From Chloroflexota bacterium (GTDB lineage: Bacteria > Chloroflexota > Anaerolineae > Anaerolineales > VGOW01), in the NCBI GenBank assembly GCA_016215145.1, contig JACRLA010000100.1, forward strand, positions 1 to 13,343: a DNA stretch of 13,343 nucleotides. Reading direction: 5' to 3'. Positions 8,043 through 13,343 of this stretch are shown here, one piece after another. A program made the translations under genes and the position numbers. Position 1 is the stretch's first letter. The number at the start of each line of letters is the position of its first letter. Under the pieces are notes generated by a model that saw only the letters and a program-made list of their open reading frames with translations, had not been told where the DNA came from and ran no database searches.

Positions 8043-8744
8043 TCACCCAAGTGGGTGATTTAGACCATTGTCTAAATTTAAAGTGGGAGGAGGAACCAGA
8101 CCGGATTGCACCGCGTAAGCCGCAGCCTGCGTGCGGTTAGCCAGCCGGAGTTTGTGGAGGATATTCTTCAGGTGTGCTTTCACCGTATTGACGGTGATAT
8201 GTAACGCCCCGGCAATTTGTGGATTGCTAAAACCTTGGGCTACCAAGCGGAGCACGTCGAGCTCGCGTTCCGAGAGAAGCGCTTCATCTGCTTCATGGGT
8301 TACAGTGCTCACTTTAGGGTGAACCAAGCCCTTCAGCAAACGCAGCGCCATCGTCCGGGTAAAAGCCACCTCGCCCTGTTGAATCCCCTCCAGCAAATCA
8401 AATAATTCGTCGGCGTCTAAGCTTTTTAGTAAATAGCCGGTTGCGCCCAACCTCACCGCTTCATAAAGGTTTTGCTCGGACTCAGAGGCAGTTAATATCA
8501 CTACTCTGATCTGAGGCCAGTTCTGGCAAATACAGGCAGTAGCATGTAACCCGTCGCCATCTGGCATGTTGATATCCATTAACACCATATCAGGCTGCAG
8601 CCGTTGGGTTAACAACATCGCCTCGCGCCCGGTCGAGGCTTCGCCTACTACGGTCACCAAGTCACGGCGGGTGCGCAACAAACTGATCAGCCCTTGACGA
8701 AACAAGCTGTGATCATCGGCAATCAGAGTTCGCAAAGGAGGCAT
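8043..8744 (-). CDS. NarL/LuxR-family response regulator
   Basis: This 233-residue response regulator is made of a receiver domain (about residues 5-125) and a C-terminal LuxR-type helix-turn-helix (about 155-220). Receiver residues are visible: acidic D10-D11, phospho-acceptor D57 in LMDINMP, T85 in ILTAS and K107 in YLLKSL. The DNA-binding half reads LSERELDVLRLVAQG, then NPQIAGALHITVNTVKAHL, the standard LuxR signature. The ATG at 8744 is preferred over the upstream in-frame ATG at 8813 because it directly precedes the receiver fold, has GAGGA 8 bases upstream, and sits 17 bases after the kinase stop. The kinase directly upstream is its likely partner, and the reductase genes directly downstream are its likely targets. 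The domain call is certain and the target is inferred. Confidence 0.95.
   Translation of the reverse strand: MPPLRTLIADDHSLFRQGLISLLRTRRDLVTVVGEASTGREAMLLTQRLQPDMVLMDINMPDGDGLHATACICQNWPQIRVVILTASESEQNLYEAVRLGATGYLLKSLDADELFDLLEGIQQGEVAFTRTMALRLLKGLVHPKVSTVTHEADEALLSERELDVLRLVAQGFSNPQIAGALHITVNTVKAHLKNILHKLRLANRTQAAAYAVQSGLVPPPTLNLDNGLNHPLG
8059..8076. promoter_or_regulatory. 7-bp perfect inverted repeat in the 3' end of the regulator gene
   Basis: TTTAGAC, four bases, then GTCTAAA lie within the last codons of the response-regulator gene. A matching half, TTAGAC followed by AATT, occurs in the downstream gap near 7930-7939. Two inverted heptamers are a plausible layout for a NarL-type site, so autoregulation or control of dmsA2 is possible. 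Coding constraint or chance is also possible. Confidence 0.3.
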
Positions 8745-8761
8745 AGAAATTATCCTCGACG

Positions 8762-10687
8762 TTAAGCCGCCAGCGGCAAGCGCAGCCGCAGATGCGTCCC
8801 CTGCCCCGGACACGACGCAATCTCCAACTCCCCGCCCACACTCTGCGCGCGTTCACGCATAATTTGCAGCCCAAAGTGCCCGGGGGTGGTGTGCTCCGCA
8901 AAACCACACCCATCATCGGCAATCATCGCGGTCAGCTGATTGTCCAAAGAGTCCAGTTCTAATTTAACCTGGGTCGCCCGCGCGTGTTTCTGTATATTCA
9001 CGAACGCTTCGCGAATGATGCAGATCAACTGAACCTCTGCAAGAGAAGACAGACCCATTATTTCGGGTAGCGCGGCGACAAATTGCACCTGCATCCCGGT
9101 TTGCAATTCGAACTCTTCACAATATTGACGCAGGGCTGACAGCACCCCGCTATTCCCCGCTAGCGTAGTGCGCAAACTTAAAATACTCTCGCGCACATCT
9201 GCCTGGGCGGCTTTTACCCGCTGCCGCGCCTGACACAGTTCCGCCAATACGTCAGCTTTGTGATCTTGCTGGGTTAAAGCTTCTAAGGTTTGCAATTCCA
9301 AACTGAGATACCCCAAGATTTGCGCCAGCCCATCGTGCATTTCACGGGCGATGCGCGAACGCTCTTCCAAGATCGCCACTGATTGAATACGTGCCGCCAT
9401 GAGCGCATGTTCCAATGCAATGACAGTTTGATCTGCTAAATAGCTTAGCCATATAAGTTCGTTGGGGGTGAAGGCGCGAGGAGTAAAACGTTCCAGCCAA
9501 ATCGCTCCCAAAGGGCGGTTATCCAGCTGCAGTGGCACCACAGCCGCCGCCTGCGCCTCGCGCCGACTGACCGCGCAATGCCAGAGCGGAGATTCGTCAA
9601 CCTCATCGGGGTAGCGCAACGCTGTAACCTGTTGCGCGCAAGCGATCACCAAAGGAGGACAGGGCACATTTTCCGGAAGAAAGCTGCTGCCCGCTGCCGT
9701 GAGGTGATATTTTAGATTCAGGTGCGCCCCGGTCTCATCCCAAATTGCTAAGGCAGCCACATCCGCTATCAACAAACTTCGACCCAAACGAACAATGGAC
9801 AACAATATGTCATCCGTGTTTTCCATATTAGCGATCTGCCGTCCAATATTCACCAGGCCATGGGTCCAATTTTCAGCATGTTGTTGAGCTTGCGCGCATT
9901 GCAAATTGAGTTCCTCCAGCGCGCGCGCCCGTTCTTCTTTAAAGATATTCAACGCGCGAATGACGAAATACATCAAGACCAGAGAGGTGACGGTATCCCA
10001 AACTGTAAAGGGCAAGATCATCAGAATCTGCCCGAGGCTAATACGTGCGAGGAAAGGAGACCAAATAGTGGAGGCAGGCGGGATGAGTAGCCCCGAGGTA
10101 AAAGCCATGAGGAAAAATGCCACCGCAGCCCCCCGTAATTGCGTAGCTGATTCTTTTAGCTGAGAGGAGTGCCTCACCTCATAGTGCTGAAATAAAAACC
10201 CAAATCCGGCTAGCAGACAACCCGGGAAATAAAGCAAATAGCGCGTCCATACTTCGGCGGTGAAGTGCATTTCCAGCGGAGTATGAGCAGTGAGGATGGT
10301 CGTCAACGCATAAGTCACCAGCAGCGCGGCAGGCGTTAATACGACAGCCGGAGCCAACGCCAGCCATTTGGGAAATGTAAATTTATGCAGCGACAATTCG
10401 CTGAGCAACCCCGCGCCAAAGAGAATTAACATGAAGCCCGGAAGTGGTAAAAACACTATGCGCAGCATCAAGATATCGTTGCACAAAACATTTGCGGGCA
10501 AACACGTAAGCCAAAACATGTCGGCCCATTCCAGGCAGCCGTCACTCAAGCCAAACACCGCTAGCCATTTTAAGTAACGGCGTAAATACAAGGTGCTGCG
10601 TTGTTGTATCTCCAGAAATACCGCGAAGCCAATGACAAACGAAATGACCCCATGCACAAACGCGACCACAACCTCTGAAGTCATCAT
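8762..10687 (-). CDS. Membrane sensor histidine kinase (7TM-like, GAF, HisKA_3, HATPase)
   Basis: This 641-residue kinase begins with several hydrophobic segments over residues 5-245, resembling a seven-helix sensor module. A short charged helix follows (KEERARALEELN), then a GAF-like domain (about 285-430), a HisKA_3 dimerisation helix with H451 in REMHDGLAQ, and an HATPase domain with N564 in EAFVNIQKHA, a G1 box DDGCGF and a G2-like GHFGLQIMRERA. This is the NarX/DegS-type subfamily that pairs with LuxR-type regulators, and such a regulator follows after 17 bases. The start is the first of two consecutive ATGs, and the ribosome-binding site there is weak. The ligand is unknown: the GAF domain might sense a small molecule or redox state, and the membrane part a membrane or extracellular signal. 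It is probably the sensor for the reductase cluster, judged by position only. Confidence 0.93.
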   Translation of the reverse strand: MMTSEVVVAFVHGVISFVIGFAVFLEIQQRSTLYLRRYLKWLAVFGLSDGCLEWADMFWLTCLPANVLCNDILMLRIVFLPLPGFMLILFGAGLLSELSLHKFTFPKWLALAPAVVLTPAALLVTYALTTILTAHTPLEMHFTAEVWTRYLLYFPGCLLAGFGFLFQHYEVRHSSQLKESATQLRGAAVAFFLMAFTSGLLIPPASTIWSPFLARISLGQILMILPFTVWDTVTSLVLMYFVIRALNIFKEERARALEELNLQCAQAQQHAENWTHGLVNIGRQIANMENTDDILLSIVRLGRSLLIADVAALAIWDETGAHLNLKYHLTAAGSSFLPENVPCPPLVIACAQQVTALRYPDEVDESPLWHCAVSRREAQAAAVVPLQLDNRPLGAIWLERFTPRAFTPNELIWLSYLADQTVIALEHALMAARIQSVAILEERSRIAREMHDGLAQILGYLSLELQTLEALTQQDHKADVLAELCQARQRVKAAQADVRESILSLRTTLAGNSGVLSALRQYCEEFELQTGMQVQFVAALPEIMGLSSLAEVQLICIIREAFVNIQKHARATQVKLELDSLDNQLTAMIADDGCGFAEHTTPGHFGLQIMRERAQSVGGELEIASCPGQGTHLRLRLPLAA

Positions 10688-10927
10688 AGCAGCACCATTA
10701 CATTATGAGGGAAATTAACGCCAACTAATACGGAACAAGATCACTCAGTTGATGGCAAGATGTGATAACTTCGGCGGCAGTGATTTAAAGTTAAACTCCA
10801 TCGCCGCTCGTATAGCTGAAACCACTTTAGCGCATACAAATCACCTCGACGGACTTATAGATGATTACCATACAAGTTGGGTTGAACCCCGCTTAACTTA
10901 TGAACATATAGGAGAAATCGGGGGGAA
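10688..10927. other. Upstream region of the kinase with an unrecognised short ORF
   Basis: This stretch separates the minus-strand operon from the plus-strand region. I see no convincing -35/-10 pair for the kinase gene, although its promoter must lie here or further right. On the plus strand a 60-codon ORF runs from TTG 10749 (or ATG 10752) to 10931. I recognise no family in it, it has no clear ribosome-binding site, and it leads directly into the recombinase-like debris in another frame. It is best treated as decayed or noncoding sequence. Confidence 0.4.
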
Positions 10928-11046
10928 CTGATCTATAGCAAGGAAAAAATAAAACGCCTCGGCGATCTCTTCGCCGAAGGCGTCTCTACACCCGCCTCGA
11001 ATATGAAACCCGGCTCAACGCCGCCAAAGAGGAAGTGGGGTCATAG
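10928..11046 (+). pseudogene. Fragment resembling a serine-recombinase C-terminus, frameshifted
   Basis: Two frames join to read YSKEKIKRLGDLFAEGV then YTRLEYETRLNAAKEEVG, ending at TAG 11044. This resembles the charged helical segment near the C-terminus of large serine recombinases, where a pattern of the type RLxxLYxDGxIxxxEYxxRxxxL is usual. The frame changes at about 10984-10987, as if one base were lost. No catalytic resolvase domain or zinc ribbon is present upstream, so this is a tail fragment and not an active enzyme. Similar charged helices occur in unrelated proteins, so the family call is tentative. The fragment supports the view that a mobile element once occupied this site. Confidence 0.45.
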
Positions 11047-11060
11047 CAGTCTTATAAAAT

Positions 11061-11099
11061 AAAAACCTGAAAGGTCTTCAAAGACCTTTCAGGTTTTTT
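11061..11099. terminator. Strong bidirectional intrinsic terminator
   Basis: A perfect inverted repeat of 18 bases (11061-11078 against 11081-11098) surrounds a CA centre. Its outer arms are an A run on the left and a T run on the right. On either strand the transcript would form a long hairpin followed by U residues. On the plus strand it closes the recombinase-like debris, and on the minus strand it would stop transcription coming from the right before the kinase operon. Confidence 0.88.
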
Positions 11100-11237
11100 G
11101 TCAACGGAGGCGGACCCGACGGGCAGCAAAGCACACGCTACACTTTCACTTTGCTATCGCCGTCTACCACTGTTAAAGAGGCTCTTCTCCTAATAGAGTA
11201 CAGAAACGAAATCGGTTCTGGCTACTTCGAAATTTAG
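11085..11237 (+). other. Short open frame without a start, possible gene debris
   Basis: One plus-strand frame stays open from 11058 to TAG 11235-11237 and reads VNGGGPDGQQSTRYTF and later VKEALLLIEYRNEIGSGY. It has no start codon with a ribosome-binding site and begins inside the terminator hairpin. I recognise no family. It may be the 3' end of a lost gene or chance. Confidence 0.2.
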
Positions 11238-11255
11238 CCTACGCCCAAGTTATAT

Positions 11256-11293
11256 AACGTCTCTCGCAAAACTGCAAGAGGCGTTTTTATTTA
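11256..11293 (+). terminator. Intrinsic terminator on the plus strand
   Basis: AACGTCTCTCGC pairs with GCAAGAGGCGTT across an AAAACT loop, giving a 12-bp stem with one C/A mismatch and one G/T wobble, followed by TTTATTT. It ends any transcript from the debris at 10750-11237 and lies just before the ribosome-binding site of the truncated regulator. Confidence 0.82.
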
Positions 11294-11295
11294 GT

Positions 11296-11301
11296 AAGGA
11301 G
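11296..11301 (+). promoter_or_regulatory. Ribosome-binding site left without a start codon
   Basis: AAGGAG is followed by ATTATATCCC and no ATG, GTG or TTG at normal spacing. The reading frame that follows is the end of an XRE-type domain, so the 5' part of the gene seems to have been deleted between this site and about 11312. Confidence 0.5.
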
Positions 11302-11533
11302 ATTATATCCCGAGCGCACACCCTCATTAGAAACATGCTTGTTACTAGCGAAAGCCACCGGCAAGACACAAGAAGATCTCATCCGCTTGGCAGGACTCAA
11401 AACTCCTGAAACTGCGCTTCAACCGCTCGATCCCGACCGCATCAAATTGATTCGCATCTTCGATAACCTACAGCCGCATTTGCAACGTGCCTTGTTAGAA
11501 ACTGCCGAAGCCATTCAAGCCGTGCGAAATTAG
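11300..11533 (+). pseudogene. XRE-type transcriptional regulator lacking its N-terminus
   Basis: The open frame reads PERTPSLETCLLLAKATGKT, then QEDLIRLAGL, and continues to a helical tail ending at TAG 11531-11533. The first part matches the last helices of a Cro/C1-type helix-turn-helix domain, where GxRxPSxETLLKLAKA followed by EDLLRLAG is common. The recognition helix and everything before it are missing. The frame is open back to 11258 but crosses the terminator with no regulator-like sequence. A shorter product could start at TTG 11339, but no ribosome-binding site precedes it. The gene ends 22 bases before the FtsK-like gene, so it was probably the first gene of that operon and its regulator. 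It is likely non-functional in DNA binding, though a truncated peptide cannot be excluded. Confidence 0.6.
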
Positions 11534-11555
11534 CCATTTAGGAAAGGAGCGAAGA

Positions 11556-13343
11556 ATGAAAATCAGAATTGTGCTACTCGGATGGATCGTATCACTGACC
11601 AGTATCGCTGTTGGTTGTGCGACTCCGACATCGCAACCCGCGCCAACATTTTCGCCCGCACTCGCACCCACCGTCGAACTGTCTGCCGCGAATGCGGTTA
11701 TCACGCAACAAGCCGTTGCCGCGCAAGGCACGGTTAACGCAGCGGCATGGCAAGCGACTCAACAATCGTTAGATAGTGCGTTGAAGATGCAACAATTCGC
11801 TGCGACGCGCACCGCCGATGCCCGCACCGTTACTTACATCGCAACTGTTCAACAGTTCGCGGCACAAACCACTGCTAACGCGCTAGCCGCCACTGCTACA
11901 CAAGAAGCCACACACAATGCCGTCGCGTTGCAAACTACCCAGCTACAAGCCACGCGCAATCGCGCTGCCGCCGATTTAGAAATCACGCAAAGTTGGGCAA
12001 CTGCCGAATCTGCCCGTCTGGCTGTCGTGCGTGAGCAAATCACAAATGAATTCAACGCTTGGGGAAGCCGCCTACTACTGAGCGCACTCGGTCTGGTTCT
12101 TGTTATCGGCGCCCTCTTTATCGCCAACGCGATCCGATTACGCTCTCATCGTCACAGCGATGCTTTAGGTCAACCGGTTTGGTACAACGGGCGAAAAGTT
12201 ATCCGCGTATATGACAATCTCACAACTGTAGCACTCGCCGAGTCGGCGCGAGATGTTCAAGTCGCTCAACAACCCAATGGGCAAGTTGTCATTGAGCATC
12301 GCGCACCGCGAGCGCTACCTGCCCCGCGCCCGGATGTCGCAGTGGAGCAAGCCATTGCCAATAAGCCTCAACTCTCCCTACCTGATTGGCGAACCTTTTG
12401 TTTCTGGGAAGGTTGGCGGCAAAATGAATTGCTGGTTGGAGTCTCCGACAAAGGCTGGGTGATTCTCAATCCAGAGCGCGATCCACATCTGATGATCGCC
12501 GGCACTTCAGGTGCAGGCAAAACTCGACACGGTTTGACCGTTGTGGCAGCGTCTGCTTTGAGAATGGGTTGGCACGTCATCATCCTCAATCGAGCCGGAG
12601 CCGATTTCGCGCCGCTCGCCTTGCACCCCAACTTACATATCTTCGATGGCAACAACTATCCAGCCGCCATCTTAAACGCCGTTGCACATGAAGTCGATCA
12701 ACGTAATGAGAAATTGCGCGCCGCCAATGTCAGCACATGGGAGCGATTAGCTAACGCCGAGCCGCGTGTCTTGGTGATCATTGATGAATTGGTTGCGCTT
12801 ACCCAGAGCGCACCTGAAACGGCGCAGGCCGCAGCCCTCTGGCGCGCCATAGTGCACATCACGAGTGCCGGGCGTAAGTGCGGCTTGCATTTAGCATTCG
12901 CCACAACGGATCCAACATACAAAACTTTGGGGAAGTTAGGGCTGGTAGCTCGTGATAACTGTGCACGCATCGCCTTCCGTTTGCGGAGCGAACAAGCCAT
13001 CATGCCCGGCGGACGGGCGTTGAATTTAGAAGCGCGTCACTTCTTGGCGCTGACGAGCGATGGCAATGCGCCCATCTATGGCGCGGCATTCTCACCTACC
13101 GATGAAGAGCTGACGAAGTTTACTCGGCAAATTATTTCGACGAAGAGCGCTGGGCGAATCACATTTTTAGAAAACGACTTCGCCGAGATTGTGTCAACAC
13201 CTAATTCCAATTCACTGGCAGCAGAGGCGCGACGCATCTTGCTAGATAAACCCGACATCAGCAAACGCCAATTATGCCAACGACTCTTCGGCAAAGACTA
13301 CGCCGGTAGCTATGCACACAAACTCGATACGCTTCTGACAGAA
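11556..13343 (+). CDS. Membrane-anchored FtsK/SpoIIIE-like ATPase with lipoprotein-like N-terminus (partial at right edge)
   Basis: The frame stays open for 596 codons from ATG 11556 to the window end, with AAGGAG 6 bases upstream. Residues 1-21 form a signal with a lipobox-like AVGC (C21). Residues 25-165 are rich in Ala, Thr and Gln and look like one long helical stalk. Residues 173-195 are a transmembrane helix followed by IRLRSHRH, which suggests that the rest is cytoplasmic. Further on come PHLMIAGTSGAGKT (Walker A, K322), VLVIIDEL (Walker B, D410-E411) and SAGRKCGLHLAFATTDPT, which matches the FtsK segment ending ATQRPS except that the Gln is Thr. The last residues (ISKRQLCQRLFGKDY onward) may begin a winged helix. 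FtsK-family motors move double-stranded DNA. Near a recombinase fragment and an XRE remnant, a role in transfer or maintenance of a mobile element is inferred. VirD4 or HerA relatives are less likely. Confidence 0.88.
   Translation, partial: MKIRIVLLGWIVSLTSIAVGCATPTSQPAPTFSPALAPTVELSAANAVITQQAVAAQGTVNAAAWQATQQSLDSALKMQQFAATRTADARTVTYIATVQQFAAQTTANALAATATQEATHNAVALQTTQLQATRNRAAADLEITQSWATAESARLAVVREQITNEFNAWGSRLLLSALGLVLVIGALFIANAIRLRSHRHSDALGQPVWYNGRKVIRVYDNLTTVALAESARDVQVAQQPNGQVVIEHRAPRALPAPRPDVAVEQAIANKPQLSLPDWRTFCFWEGWRQNELLVGVSDKGWVILNPERDPHLMIAGTSGAGKTRHGLTVVAASALRMGWHVIILNRAGADFAPLALHPNLHIFDGNNYPAAILNAVAHEVDQRNEKLRAANVSTWERLANAEPRVLVIIDELVALTQSAPETAQAAALWRAIVHITSAGRKCGLHLAFATTDPTYKTLGKLGLVARDNCARIAFRLRSEQAIMPGGRALNLEARHFLALTSDGNAPIYGAAFSPTDEELTKFTRQIISTKSAGRITFLENDFAEIVSTPNSNSLAAEARRILLDKPDISKRQLCQRLFGKDYAGSYAHKLDTLLTE

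Noticed and set aside
8745..8813. Upstream in-frame ATG of the response regulator
   Set aside because: It would overlap the end of the kinase gene and add 23 low-complexity residues before the receiver domain. ATG 8744 has a ribosome-binding site.
11101..11255. A tRNA or small RNA gene between the two terminators
   Set aside because: I could find no cloverleaf pairing or conserved tRNA bases, and nothing beyond the two hairpins supports an RNA gene.
1..13343. CRISPR array
   Set aside because: No regularly spaced short direct repeats are present. The only large repeats are the two dms operon copies.

Overview
The window is dominated by two tandem copies of a DMSO-reductase-type operon (dmsABC), both on the minus strand. 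A sensor kinase and response regulator lie just upstream on the same strand. Beyond them is a plus-strand region of mobile-element character that ends in an unusual FtsK-like ATPase. The organism is a bacterium able to respire anaerobically. The mix of moderate GC, a Tat-exported molybdoenzyme, a NarL-type two-component pair with a multi-TM/GAF kinase, and an A/T/Q-rich lipoprotein-like stalk on an FtsK ATPase would fit a Chloroflexota (Anaerolineae-like) genome. That assignment is inference and no marker gene is present to settle it.

Layout on the minus strand, in order of transcription (right to left): sensor histidine kinase (10687-8762), response regulator (8744-8043), a 163-bp gap with inverted repeats, dmsA2 (7879-5297), dmsB2 (5294-4668), dmsC2 (4666-3746), a 126-bp gap carrying a 12-codon mini-ORF with a strong ribosome-binding site, dmsA1 (3619-1013), dmsB1 (1009-377), and dmsC1 (375 to beyond the left edge). 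Both DmsA proteins carry a twin-arginine signal, four Cys for the FS0 iron-sulfur cluster, and a Ser at the expected molybdenum-ligand position. Both DmsB proteins carry sixteen Cys for four [4Fe-4S] clusters. DmsC is the multi-pass quinol-oxidising anchor. Electrons would flow from menaquinol through DmsC and DmsB to DmsA outside the membrane. The kinase and regulator probably control this region, judged from proximity and orientation only. The two DmsA copies differ at positions near the cofactor site, so they may use different substrates.

The plus-strand region (10700-13343) begins with about 600 bases holding gene debris and two strong terminator-like hairpins. The debris includes a frameshifted fragment resembling a serine-recombinase C-terminus and an XRE-type regulator that has lost its N-terminus although its ribosome-binding site remains. 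It then continues into a large open gene (11556 to the right edge) encoding a lipoprotein-like signal, an extracytoplasmic A/T/Q-rich helical stalk, one transmembrane helix and a cytoplasmic FtsK/SpoIIIE-like ATPase. This looks like the edge of an integrated, partly decayed mobile element. The ATPase is the least conventional gene in the window.
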